Below are positions 1 through 8,452 of a stretch of DNA of 37,853 nt, piece by piece. Location of the stretch: the NCBI GenBank assembly GCA_964342745.1, contig CAYFFW010000012.1, positions 1 through 37,853 on the forward strand. Reading direction: 5' to 3'. Each line of letters opens with the position of its first letter. Position 1 is the first letter of the stretch. Made by a program: the position numbers and the translations under genes. The DNA comes from AEGEAN-183 sp964342745 (GTDB taxonomy: Bacteria; Pseudomonadota; Gammaproteobacteria; Magnimaribacterales; Magnimaribacteraceae). The notes below the pieces were generated by a model. The model searched no databases. It had not been told where the DNA came from and saw only the letters and a list, made by a program, of their open reading frames with translations.

Positions 1-443
1 CATTTCAACTTAAGATTCTTTATATTAGAAGAATTGATATTTGTATCTTTTTGATGTCTCTTATTAAGTTGACCATTGCCCTTGCTTGTCCAATTTAGCC
101 CTAGTCTTAAATCAGAATCAACTAACTCTCTTGAGCATTTAAAAAGAGAAGATTCTTCTGTTGAACTGATATAAATGGCTATTTGATTTATCTCATCTTC
201 AGAAAGATGCTTTGCTTGCTCTTTCATTTTTCCTTCTGTCATAACAGAAACTAATTCGCGCTGCGTTGCCATTGCCATAGTTTCTATGGAAGCTATATTA
301 AGAGATTTGTCTTCATGGCAAGCCGAACAGTTATTTTCAGTAAGTGTTCTACCTGACTTCTCTTCAAAAGCCCAGTTTTCAGCTACTGCAGTGGGAGATA
401 AAAAGATCAGACTAATTAGAAGGAAACAAAGTTTGCTATTCAT
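1..443 (-). CDS. Cytochrome c / PQQ-type quinoprotein dehydrogenase, 3' part outside window
   Basis: The start is the ATG at 443-441; the frame stays open to base 1, so only about 147 N-terminal residues are visible. They begin with a signal peptide (MNSKLCFLLISLIFLSPTAVA). A single c-type heme motif, CSACH, follows at about residues 40-44. The later stretch NWTSKGNGQLNKRHQKD and the 'NIKNLKLKW' ending are typical of the first propeller blade of PQQ-dependent alcohol or polyvinyl-alcohol dehydrogenases. I infer a periplasmic dehydrogenase passing electrons to its own heme; the substrate cannot be told. It lies 28 bases downstream of the quinone oxidoreductase gene on the same strand, probably in one transcript. 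Confidence 0.72.
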   Translation of the reverse strand, partial: MNSKLCFLLISLIFLSPTAVAENWAFEEKSGRTLTENNCSACHEDKSLNIASIETMAMATQRELVSVMTEGKMKEQAKHLSEDEINQIAIYISSTEESSLFKCSRELVDSDLRLGLNWTSKGNGQLNKRHQKDTNINSSNIKNLKLK

Positions 444-471
444 TATTGGTGTTTTTTGATGGTAGAAAAAT

Positions 472-1440
472 TTAGTTTACTTTAAGTACAACTTTTCCAA
501 AAGTTTGGTTACTTTCAATTAATTGATGAGCTTTGTTAGCTTCTTCTATAGGCATTATCGTTTCAATTATGGGTTTTATGTCTCCAGTATCTAGAAATGG
601 CCAAATATTATTTTTAAGATTATTCATAATCTCAGTTTTTTTTGAAATAGGCTGAGCCCTAAGAGTAGAGCCAATAATTCGTAAGCGCTTCATCATTAAT
701 AGACCTAAATTAATAGAAGCTTTAGCTCCTCCCATCAGACCAATCATTACTAATCGACCTTGCTGGCTTAAAGCCTTCATGTTTTCTTCAAGGTAATTGG
801 CTCCTACTGGATCTAAAATAACATCCACACCATTATTGTTTGTCCATCTAAGAACTTCTTCAAGAAAATGCTCTTCAGTCCTTATTGTTCCCGCTTCGGC
901 ACCCAATTTCTTACACTTTAAGATCTTTTCTTCATTGCCGGCCGTAATAAAGCAAGGATTTCCTTTAGCTTTGCATATTTGAATTGCTGCTGTTCCAACA
1001 CCACTTGCCCCTGCATGTAGCAAGACCTTTTCTCCCTTAACAAGATTGGCTTCCATATAAAGATTGAAATAAGCGGTTGCAAACACTTCAGGTAATGCAG
1101 CACCTTCTTCAAAGGTTAGGTTTTCAGGAATTCTTAAAACCTGTCCTGAGGGTACTGCTACTTTTTCAGCATATCCACCACCTGCTAATAAAGCACAAAC
1201 TCTTTCTCCTTTTTTGAAATTACTTACCTGCGATCCTAAATCCTTAATCTCCCCTGAACATTCTAAGCCTAAAATTGGACTAGCGCCTGGGGGGACTGGG
1301 TAATTTCCACTTCTTTGAAGTAAATCGGCTCTGTTTATTGCAGAGGCTTTAATATCTATTAAAACCTCATTTTCTTTCAAATCAGGATCAGGGGTTTCCT
1401 TCCAAAATAAATTGTTTCCCTCATGCGCTATCGCTTTCAC
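472..1440 (-). CDS. Zinc-free NAD(P)H:quinone oxidoreductase (MDR superfamily)
   Basis: A 322-residue protein of the medium-chain dehydrogenase/reductase superfamily, quinone oxidoreductase / zeta-crystallin / PIG3 branch. The GroES-like N-terminal half contains the family signature around NRADLLQRSGNYPVPPG (residues 36-52) and GLECSGE. The Rossmann NADPH-binding motif AGASGVGT is at 143-150. I see no cluster of zinc-ligand cysteines, as expected for this branch. It probably reduces quinones or other alpha,beta-unsaturated carbonyls with NADPH in the cytoplasm. The gene starts 9 bases after the stop of the cysteine-rich secreted protein gene and precedes the quinoprotein gene, so the three look co-transcribed. 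Confidence 0.88.
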   Translation of the reverse strand: MKAIAHEGNNLFWKETPDPDLKENEVLIDIKASAINRADLLQRSGNYPVPPGASPILGLECSGEIKDLGSQVSNFKKGERVCALLAGGGYAEKVAVPSGQVLRIPENLTFEEGAALPEVFATAYFNLYMEANLVKGEKVLLHAGASGVGTAAIQICKAKGNPCFITAGNEEKILKCKKLGAEAGTIRTEEHFLEEVLRWTNNNGVDVILDPVGANYLEENMKALSQQGRLVMIGLMGGAKASINLGLLMMKRLRIIGSTLRAQPISKKTEIMNNLKNNIWPFLDTGDIKPIIETIMPIEEANKAHQLIESNQTFGKVVLKVN

Positions 1441-1449
1441 AAATTCTTA

Positions 1450-1998
1450 CTAATTTGCATCAAAAACGCCTGTATCCACTGCTTGAACATGTGCAAGATC
1501 AGTTAAAGTATAAGACTTACCATTTAATTCTAAAGGCAGATATATAACCCTTTTTGTCATTGTTGTTGCCCAGCGGTATGCTTCCCTATTATTCATTGCA
1601 CCTTCAATGGAGATAATTTTTACATCTCTTATCCTTCCTTTTTCAGAGATTTTGTAAGAAAACTCGAACATAGTTTTACCTATTGGTAAGTCCGTGGGAA
1701 TTTCTTCACCTTGGATCTTTCTAAACTTCGTTGGAGTACAAAAAATCCTTTTACAAGAAGCGACCACAGTCTTTCTTTTCTCTTCTAATGCAGAATCAGA
1801 TTCAGACTTGAACACATTCATCCTACAGGAACTTCCTTCACATGTTAGGCAGAGACTAGAGTATTTTTCTCTTGCAGCTTTTATCCTCTCATCAAGCTCC
1901 TCACCCAAGGCACTATACATATTGCATTGGGTCAATTCAGAAGAGAATGCATAAGAACTTAGAATTAAACCTATAAACAAAATTAGTTTCTTTTTCAT
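1450..1998 (-). CDS. Secreted cysteine-rich protein with TonB-C-like domain, unknown function
   Basis: A 182-residue protein whose first 20 residues form a standard signal peptide ending in SYAFSS. The mature N-terminal half carries six cysteines (C25, C50, C53, C58, C82, C87), including a CxxC, which suggests disulfides in the periplasm. Residues about 100-175 read like the beta-alpha-beta C-terminal domain of TonB-family proteins: a FEFSYKISEKGRIRDVKII strand pair, a helix, then a strand near YLPLELNGK. That resemblance is by pattern only. The protein has no N-terminal transmembrane anchor or proline-rich linker, so it is not a normal TonB. It is the first gene of a likely three-gene operon. 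Confidence 0.6.
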   Translation of the reverse strand: MKKKLILFIGLILSSYAFSSELTQCNMYSALGEELDERIKAAREKYSSLCLTCEGSSCRMNVFKSESDSALEEKRKTVVASCKRIFCTPTKFRKIQGEEIPTDLPIGKTMFEFSYKISEKGRIRDVKIISIEGAMNNREAYRWATTMTKRVIYLPLELNGKSYTLTDLAHVQAVDTGVFDAN

Positions 1999-2047
1999 AA
2001 CTTAGTCATTCTAGCTTTTTTTGATTTGGTATACATCAGATGCAAAG

Positions 2048-2053
2048 ATTATA
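2048..2053 (-). promoter_or_regulatory. Candidate -10 box for the 1450-1998 gene group
   Basis: On the minus strand the gap upstream of the secreted-protein gene contains a perfect TATAAT about 50 bases before the start codon. No good -35 hexamer lies at the normal distance (best is TTTCTT or TTCTTA). In such AT-rich sequence a chance match is possible. Confidence 0.35.
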
Positions 2054-2105
2054 TTTGACATTAGGGTTCTAAGAAATTTCATCTAAAATTATTTGCTTTG
2101 TAGCC

Positions 2106-2181
2106 TGGAGCGGGAAACCGGGTTCGAACCGGCGACCTATACCTTGGCAAGGTATCGCTCTACCAACTGAGCTATTCCCGC
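2106..2181 (-). tRNA. tRNA-Gly (anticodon GCC)
   Basis: The minus strand gives a complete 76-base cloverleaf. The acceptor stem GCGGGAA pairs with TTCCCGC, and the gene ends in encoded CCA. The D loop contains AGCTCAGTTGGTAGAGC, the T arm GGTTCGAACC, and the anticodon loop CTTGCCAAG puts GCC at 2148-2146 (tRNA positions 34-36). It lies 11 bases downstream of the MFS transporter stop on the same strand, so it may be cut from a transcript that reads through from that gene. Confidence 0.97.
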
Positions 2182-2192
2182 TTATTTTCGTA

Positions 2193-3512
2193 TTATAAAA
2201 CTATTCCTAATTTCTCTACAGAATTTCTATACCCTGAAAGAGACAATTTAAAAAAGAAAGTTGAGAGCGGTAAAACTATAAGGGCTGTTAAAGAAACCGC
2301 TAATCCTAATTTACTAGAATCTGACAAAATAAAATCTGTAAAGAAAGCAGTTAATTGAGGGCCAAGACTTAAGCCAAAAGCCATCATTAAAAAAGCATGG
2401 ATAGCTGCCATTTGACCTCTAACTTTCCCACTACTAATTCCACTTACTGCTAATAATCCCAGTGGAGCAAAGGAGCTAATGAAAAATAAATATAAACCTA
2501 TTAATACCCAGGTAAGTATCTCTGAGTTCATTAAAGGAGCTACAACTATAGGTGGTAAAGCAAATAGAGTTGCAATCATTGCGACTCTCACTGGTGCATC
2601 TTTGTAATCTCTACTCCTTAAAAAATCTACTGCAGCGCCAGCCACTATGGTTCCGGTTATAGAGCTAATTATAGTTATTGACCCTAATATGAAGCCTACT
2701 TCCGATAAAGACAAACCGTAAGTTCTTACCATCATAGATGGAGCCCAAAAAGTAAAAGAATAAAAAATTAGGGCCATAAATACTAATCCTGCAAACATCG
2801 GTATTAAAGATTCTTTATGGTCCTTAATGTGGGAAAAAACATCTTTAAAGCTTTTTTCTTGCTGGCTATTCTTATGAATTTCTATTCTAGGTGGTTCTTT
2901 TAATAAAAATGCACCAAGGGCAACAAATAATCCGGGAATACCTACGAACATAAAAGTAGCTTGCCAAGGCTTAAGGTAGCCAATAACAGGCAAGGTTATT
3001 CCTCCTATCTTAGTTAAATAATCAATTAAGAACCCTCCTCCTAATAGAGTTATTCCTATTCCCATATAAACGCCTGCGGTAATAAAACCCATAGGTTTCC
3101 CTTGTTTGTTTTCTGGGAAATAATCACTTACTAAAGAAACACTGGTTGGGGCCATAACTGCCTCTCCAACAGCAACACCTACTCTTGCCCCGAATAATTT
3201 TGTAAATGAATTAGCTAATCCTGCTAAAGCAGTCATTAAAGACCACAAAAAGATCCCTGTACCTAAAACCTTAGTCCTGTTATATCTATCAACTGCATAA
3301 CCTATTGGAAGCGCCATAACTGCATAGAATATTGAAAAAGCAGCCCCACCAAGCAGAGCTATTTGTGAGTCAGAAAGACTGAAGTCCTGTTTTATGGGCT
3401 CAACCAACATTGAAGGTATTTGTCGATCAATGAATGCAAATACCTGAGCTAAGGTCATTATTACTACTGCAGAATAACCATATTTTTTGTGGGGGTACTC
3501 TTTTGAATTCAT
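2193..3512 (-). CDS. MFS transporter, Spinster-like
   Basis: A 439-residue protein with about 12 hydrophobic helices, typical of the major facilitator superfamily. The start of helix 1 carries DRQIPSMLVEPIKQDF, and the loop between helices 2 and 3 carries the MFS motif A variant GYAVDRYNRTK (71-81). Around residues 109-133 comes ARVGVAVGEA with SLVSDYFP; this combination is typical of the Spinster-like branch common in marine and soil proteobacteria. The substrate is unknown; relatives are often annotated for organic acids or aromatic compounds. It is divergent from the Rieske oxygenase gene (96-base gap), which makes uptake of that oxygenase's substrate a reasonable guess only. Confidence 0.88.
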   Translation of the reverse strand: MNSKEYPHKKYGYSAVVIMTLAQVFAFIDRQIPSMLVEPIKQDFSLSDSQIALLGGAAFSIFYAVMALPIGYAVDRYNRTKVLGTGIFLWSLMTALAGLANSFTKLFGARVGVAVGEAVMAPTSVSLVSDYFPENKQGKPMGFITAGVYMGIGITLLGGGFLIDYLTKIGGITLPVIGYLKPWQATFMFVGIPGLFVALGAFLLKEPPRIEIHKNSQQEKSFKDVFSHIKDHKESLIPMFAGLVFMALIFYSFTFWAPSMMVRTYGLSLSEVGFILGSITIISSITGTIVAGAAVDFLRSRDYKDAPVRVAMIATLFALPPIVVAPLMNSEILTWVLIGLYLFFISSFAPLGLLAVSGISSGKVRGQMAAIHAFLMMAFGLSLGPQLTAFFTDFILSDSSKLGLAVSLTALIVLPLSTFFFKLSLSGYRNSVEKLGIVL

Positions 3513-3608
3513 AAACCAAATAATTTAGGTGGCTAGTTTAGATTAATTAAATAGAATAATAAGAATTATGTGAATTTTAGATATTCTCTATAAAACGTAT
3601 TAAAATCC

Positions 3609-4832
3609 GTGATTATGCTTAGAGAGGAGCAAATTAGATTACTTAAAGGACTTATTTCTTACCAAGAATCTGGTACCAATGTCGATGCAGGAGGGATAAT
3701 ACAAAACCCTTCAACTACTTACACTTGCGAAGATAGATTTAAAAAGGAATGGGACATTTTCTTTAAAGATTACCCACAAGTTGTAGGGATGACAGGAGAC
3801 TTACCTGAACCCGGAACTTTTTTTACAAGAGAAGATTTCGGTATACCCATTCTTGTTACTAGAGATAAAGATGGGAAGTTAAGAGCCTTTGCCAATGTAT
3901 GTGCTCACAGAGGAGTAATTGTTGAAACTGAAGCTAAAGGAAAAAAAGAAAAATTTTCTTGTCCTTTCCATGGCTGGACTTACAGCAACTCAGGGCAATT
4001 AATTGGATTCCCTAAACCTGACCACTTCGGAGAAATTGATAAATCTTGTTATGGATTAACTGAATTACCAAGTTTAGAAAAGTATGGTTTTTTATGGGTT
4101 CACCCAAGCCCAAAGGGAACCATAGATATAGATACATTATTTGATAAGAGATTGAAGGACGATCTAGAAGCTTGGGGCTTTCAGAATTTAATATTAACTC
4201 ACGAAGAAGAATATATTACTGAAATGAATTGGAAACTTGCGATCGATACTTTCGGAGAAACTTATCATTTTTCAGTTCTTCATAAGAATTCACTCTTTAA
4301 TGACTTCCATGGCAATGTTCAGATGTTTGATACATTTAAACGTAATGCTCGTTTAACTCTATGTACTAGAAATATTGATGTTATGAAACTGGAACCAGAA
4401 GAAGATTGGCATATATGTAAGGGTGCTTTTCCTGTATATTATCTTTTCCCTAATATTATTCTAAATGTTTCAGGAGAAGGGATTATTTTAGTTCGCGAGT
4501 ATCCTTTAGATAATTCACCTCATAGGAGTGTTTCTAAAATCTCTTTTTATTTCTGGCCTCATGTAATTGAGAATCTAAAAGAATTAGGTATTGATCCTTC
4601 TAATATTGAAGAGGACTATAAAGCACAAGCAAATGATATTAATCCTTATTCTGGATTTGGAGCAATTATTAGAGATGAAGATTATGTTGCCGCTGCCGCT
4701 TCACACAAAGGCCTTAGAGCTGGAACCTTAGATTTTACGACATTCGGTAAAAACGAACCTGCCCTCCACCATTATCACAATACTTATCGAGAAGCTTTAG
4801 GTTTAAACCCTTTACCTTTAATTAAGATTTAA
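3609..4832 (+). CDS. Rieske non-heme iron oxygenase, alpha subunit
   Basis: A 407-residue ring-hydroxylating-type oxygenase. The N-terminal Rieske domain has ligands C98-x-H100 and C118-x-x-H121 (CAHRG ... CPFHGW). The catalytic domain has NWKLAIDTFGETYHFSVLH, giving D213 (the usual electron bridge) and iron ligands H220 and H225; the third ligand is probably D356 or D358. I see no beta subunit, ferredoxin or reductase gene nearby, so electrons must come from elsewhere. The substrate cannot be told: aromatic ring, N-methyl and sterol oxygenases share this fold. The start could be GTG at 3609 or ATG at 3615; neither has a strong ribosome site. Its 3' end overlaps the convergent malate synthase gene by 11 bases. 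Confidence 0.88.
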   Translation: MIMLREEQIRLLKGLISYQESGTNVDAGGIIQNPSTTYTCEDRFKKEWDIFFKDYPQVVGMTGDLPEPGTFFTREDFGIPILVTRDKDGKLRAFANVCAHRGVIVETEAKGKKEKFSCPFHGWTYSNSGQLIGFPKPDHFGEIDKSCYGLTELPSLEKYGFLWVHPSPKGTIDIDTLFDKRLKDDLEAWGFQNLILTHEEEYITEMNWKLAIDTFGETYHFSVLHKNSLFNDFHGNVQMFDTFKRNARLTLCTRNIDVMKLEPEEDWHICKGAFPVYYLFPNIILNVSGEGIILVREYPLDNSPHRSVSKISFYFWPHVIENLKELGIDPSNIEEDYKAQANDINPYSGFGAIIRDEDYVAAAASHKGLRAGTLDFTTFGKNEPALHHYHNTYREALGLNPLPLIKI

Positions 4833-6984
4833 ATTCTAGCCTTCTTTTATGAAGAATCGGCTCAGTATAACCGCTTGGTTGATTCCTTCCTTTCAAAACT
4901 AGATCGCAAGCAGCCTTAAAAGCTATGCCATTGAAACTAGGTGCCATATTAATATAATCAGAGTCTCCCTCATTTTGCTTGTCAACTATAGCAGCCATTT
5001 TCTTCATAGTTTCCAATACTTGATCTTCGCTACATAATTTATGATGAAGCCAATTTGTCATATGTTGACTAGATATTCTGCAGGTAGCCCTGTCTTCCAT
5101 AAGACCCACATCATTGATATCCGGGACTTTTGAACAACCCACGCCTTGATCTATCCATCTAACTACATAACCTAAAATACCTTGAGCATTGTTATCAAGC
5201 TCATCTTGAATCTCCTTTTCTGATAAAGAACTAGGATCTTTTAGTAATGGTATGGTCAATATGTCATCTATATTTGCTTTCTTTCTTTCTATAAGTTTTT
5301 CTTGCGTTTCCGAAACAAAAACTTTGTGATAATGAAGAGCATGCAAAGAGGCTGCAGTGGGTGAAGGTACCCAGGCACAATTAGCACCGGCTTCAGGATG
5401 TATTGCTTTAGTTTTGTACATTTCTAACATTTCATCGGGCATTGGCCACATACCTTTTCCAATTTGGGCTTTTCCTCTGAAGCCTGTTTCAAGTCCTTTA
5501 TCAACATTCCAGTCTTCGTAAGCATTAATCCAAGGTTCTTGCTTCATTAGTGCTTTAGGAATCATTGGCCCTGCCTCCATGCTTGTATGAATTTCATCAC
5601 CTGTTCGATCCAAAAATCCTGTATTTATAAAAATAACTCGGTTCTTAGCAACACTTATGCACTCCTTTAAATTTATAGTGGTACGTCTTTCTTCATCCAT
5701 GATTCCAATTTTTACAGACAAAGGTTGAATTTTTAATTCTGCTTCAATAGCTGCAAAAAGATCACAAGTAAATTGAACCTCACTTGAACCATGCATCTTA
5801 GGTTTTACAATATAGACACTCCCTGTTCTTGAATTAGACATAAGATTATTTTTAGAAAGATCATGTTTTGCAATACAAATTGTAAACATTGCGTCCATAA
5901 TTCCTTCTGGAATTTCCTCTCCGGATTTAAGTAAGATAGCAGGATTAGTCATTAGATGGCCCACATTTCTAACTAGCATCAAACTTCTACCAGGTAGAGA
6001 AAACTCTCTGCCTTCTTTATCAAAATATTCTCTGTCAGAGTTAAGTTTCCTTGTTAGCTCAAAATCACCTTTCTTAAAAGTTTCCTTTAAATCTCCTTTC
6101 ATAAGGCCAAGCCAATTTTTATAAACTATGACTTTATCCTCAGCATCAACAGCTGCTACTGAATCTTCACAATCTTGAATAGTGGTAACTGCTGATTCTA
6201 ATAATATGTCTTTAATTCCTGCAGGATCATCTTTTCCTACTGAATCTTCTCTATTAACTTGAATTTCAATATGTAAGTTGTTGTTTTTAAATAATATTCC
6301 TGATGGATTATCAGGCTCACCTTTGAACCCTACGAACTTACTGTCATCTTTAATACCAACCTTAGACTGGTCAGTAAGAGTTAGTTCCAGCTTCCCCTTA
6401 TTGACCTCAAATGAAGTTACATCTCTGAAGTTACCAGTTTCTAATGGGATAATTTGATCAAGAAAGGTCTTTGAAAACTCTATAACCTTATTACCTCTTT
6501 CCGGATTATATGCTCCAGCTCTTTCCGCATCACCTTCTTCTGAAATCATGTCAGTTCCATACAAAGCATCGTATAAACTTCCCCATCTAGCGTTTGCTGC
6601 ATTTAAGGAAAATCTAGCGTTCATTACTGGCACTACCAACTGAGGTCCAGCTATATGGCTAATTTCTGGATCTACATTAGTTGTTGTTATCTCAAAATCC
6701 TCAACAGACTCTTCCCAATAGCCTATCTCTTTTAAAAAAGATTTATATTCTTCGTGATTGTGGCCCCGTCCTTTTCGATCTAAATGCCATTGATCAATCT
6801 TTTTTTGTAAATCTTTTCTTTCTTGTAGAAGAGAATTATTTAATGGTACAAATTTATCAGCTATCTTATTAAAGGAGGACCAAAATTCTTCTTTAGATAT
6901 ATCAAGACCTGGAAGAATTTCTTTTTTTAGTAAATCATCTAGTTCTTTGGCTACCTTTATATTTCCATATTGGATTCGTTCCAT
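4822..6984 (-). CDS. glcB: Malate synthase G
   Basis: A 720-residue protein, the normal length for the G isoform, that condenses glyoxylate and acetyl-CoA to malate. Family residues are visible: RNVGHLMTNPAIL (catalytic Arg), GIMDEERRT and GFLDRTGDE (Mg-binding Glu and Asp), and EDRATCRISSQHMTNWL near the C-terminus (catalytic Asp). No isocitrate lyase or glycolate oxidase gene lies in the window, so the glyoxylate source is not shown. It is divergent, with about 90 bases between start codons, from a carboxyltransferase that also acts on C3/C4 acids. Shared control from that gap is possible, but I see no operator. Confidence 0.96.
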   Translation of the reverse strand: MERIQYGNIKVAKELDDLLKKEILPGLDISKEEFWSSFNKIADKFVPLNNSLLQERKDLQKKIDQWHLDRKGRGHNHEEYKSFLKEIGYWEESVEDFEITTTNVDPEISHIAGPQLVVPVMNARFSLNAANARWGSLYDALYGTDMISEEGDAERAGAYNPERGNKVIEFSKTFLDQIIPLETGNFRDVTSFEVNKGKLELTLTDQSKVGIKDDSKFVGFKGEPDNPSGILFKNNNLHIEIQVNREDSVGKDDPAGIKDILLESAVTTIQDCEDSVAAVDAEDKVIVYKNWLGLMKGDLKETFKKGDFELTRKLNSDREYFDKEGREFSLPGRSLMLVRNVGHLMTNPAILLKSGEEIPEGIMDAMFTICIAKHDLSKNNLMSNSRTGSVYIVKPKMHGSSEVQFTCDLFAAIEAELKIQPLSVKIGIMDEERRTTINLKECISVAKNRVIFINTGFLDRTGDEIHTSMEAGPMIPKALMKQEPWINAYEDWNVDKGLETGFRGKAQIGKGMWPMPDEMLEMYKTKAIHPEAGANCAWVPSPTAASLHALHYHKVFVSETQEKLIERKKANIDDILTIPLLKDPSSLSEKEIQDELDNNAQGILGYVVRWIDQGVGCSKVPDINDVGLMEDRATCRISSQHMTNWLHHKLCSEDQVLETMKKMAAIVDKQNEGDSDYINMAPSFNGIAFKAACDLVLKGRNQPSGYTEPILHKRRLEFKS

Positions 6985-7074
6985 TGTTCTTTCCTTGTAT
7001 TTAGTGTTACGAAATCTCTTTACATATTTTTTTATAGTTTAAAAGAGTATATCCTAGTGTTTCAAGATTCAATC

Positions 7075-8430
7075 ATGTCAGAACAAAAAAACAAAAAAGT
7101 TGGGATTACAGAAGTTGTTTTAAGAGATGGTCATCAATCTCTTCTAGCTACAAGATTTACTCTGGCCGATATGTTACCTATTGCTAGGAAGATTGATGAA
7201 GTTGGTTACTGGTCTGCAGAGACTTGGGGTGGGGCCACTTTTGATGCATGCATTAGATATCTGAATGAAGATCCCTGGGAAAGACTTCGTGCTCTTAAGA
7301 AAGCAATGCCTAATACAAAACAACAGATGCTATTAAGGGGACAAAATCTAGTTGGATATAAACATTATTCTGATGAAACTGTGTCTTTATTTATACAAAA
7401 GGCATCAGATAATGGTGTAGATGTTTTTAGAATTTTTGATGCCCTCAATGATTTTAATAACATCGAGCTAGCCCTAAAAGAGGTAAAGGCTAATGGTAAA
7501 CATGCCCAAGGTGCAATGGCTTATACAACAAGCCCGGTTCATAATCTAGATACTTGGCTTGATTATGCTAAAAAGATAGAAGACTCAGGCGCTGATTCCG
7601 TTGCCATCAAAGATATGGCTGGTATTTTAAAACCTTATGATGCTTACGAGTTAGTAACTCTCTTAAAAAAGAATCTTTCAATCCCTGTCCATATGCAGTG
7701 CCATGCTACAACAGGAATGTCTACAGCCTCTAACTTAAAAGCTATTGAAGCTGGAATTGATAATATAGACACTTCTATTTCTTCGATGAGTATGACTTAT
7801 GGTCATTCTCCAACTGAGACATTAGTATCAATGTTTTCTGGTAGAGACCAAGACTTTGATTTAGATATTAATTTATTAGGAGATATCTCAGATTATTTTA
7901 GATCAATAAGAGAAAAATACTCTGAATTTGAAGGTACTCTAAAAGGGGTAGATTCATCTATGCTCACGAAACAAGTTCCAGGAGGCATGCTCTCTAACCT
8001 AGAATCACAACTAAAAGCTATTAATCAAGAAGATAAGCTAGAAGATGTAAAGAAAGAAATTCCCTTGGTAAGAGCTGACCTTGGTTACCCTCCTCTTGTT
8101 ACTCCTGTCTCTCAAATTATAGGAGCTCAATCTTTATTAAATGTTACCGAAACAGTTAGATATGGAAAGCTTACCTCAGAAACAAAAAGATTAGCTTTAG
8201 GTTCTTATGGAGAGTTACCAGGAAAAGTAAAGAAAGAGATCTTAGAAATGGCTTCTAGTGATAGGCCTGAAGAAGAAGAGGAAAAAGACGTAGATGAACT
8301 TAAGAATGAATTTCAGAGCATCTGTAATGACAATAATCTTCCTGACTTATCAGATAACTTGGAAAGCCTATTAACTTATATTTTATTTTCTAATATTGCT
8401 GTTACCTTTTTTAAAGGAAGAAGTTTTTAA
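7075..8430 (+). CDS. Carboxyltransferase domain protein, OadA / PycB-like, no biotin domain
   Basis: A 451-residue protein like the carboxyltransferase half of oxaloacetate decarboxylase alpha, pyruvate carboxylase B or transcarboxylase 5S. A TIM barrel begins at TEVVLRDGHQS (D18 metal ligand), has the carbamylated-lysine motif IKDMAG (K179), and is followed by the PYC/OADA helical domain around TPVSQIIGAQSLLNV. It ends in an acidic tail (EEEEEKD) and lacks the biotinyl domain with its AMKM motif. One of the two histidine metal ligands is replaced: PVHMQCHATTG places Q208 where the family has H, while H210 is kept. I chose the ATG at 7075 because homology begins at once there; an upstream in-frame ATG overlaps malate synthase. 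No oadB, oadG or biotin carboxylase is nearby. Confidence 0.82.
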   Translation: MSEQKNKKVGITEVVLRDGHQSLLATRFTLADMLPIARKIDEVGYWSAETWGGATFDACIRYLNEDPWERLRALKKAMPNTKQQMLLRGQNLVGYKHYSDETVSLFIQKASDNGVDVFRIFDALNDFNNIELALKEVKANGKHAQGAMAYTTSPVHNLDTWLDYAKKIEDSGADSVAIKDMAGILKPYDAYELVTLLKKNLSIPVHMQCHATTGMSTASNLKAIEAGIDNIDTSISSMSMTYGHSPTETLVSMFSGRDQDFDLDINLLGDISDYFRSIREKYSEFEGTLKGVDSSMLTKQVPGGMLSNLESQLKAINQEDKLEDVKKEIPLVRADLGYPPLVTPVSQIIGAQSLLNVTETVRYGKLTSETKRLALGSYGELPGKVKKEILEMASSDRPEEEEEKDVDELKNEFQSICNDNNLPDLSDNLESLLTYILFSNIAVTFFKGRSF

Positions 8431-8452
8431 TAATTAATTTTCTTCTGTCTAC

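Noticed and set aside
6970..7074. A longer N-terminus for the carboxyltransferase, starting at 6970
   Set aside because: It would overlap the start of the divergent malate synthase gene and adds residues unlike the family; the ATG at 7075 begins just before the conserved region.
8431..8452. A terminator between the carboxyltransferase and SDR genes
   Set aside because: Only a weak, imperfect AT-rich inverted repeat (AGAAG/CTTCT) is present; not enough pairing to support a call.
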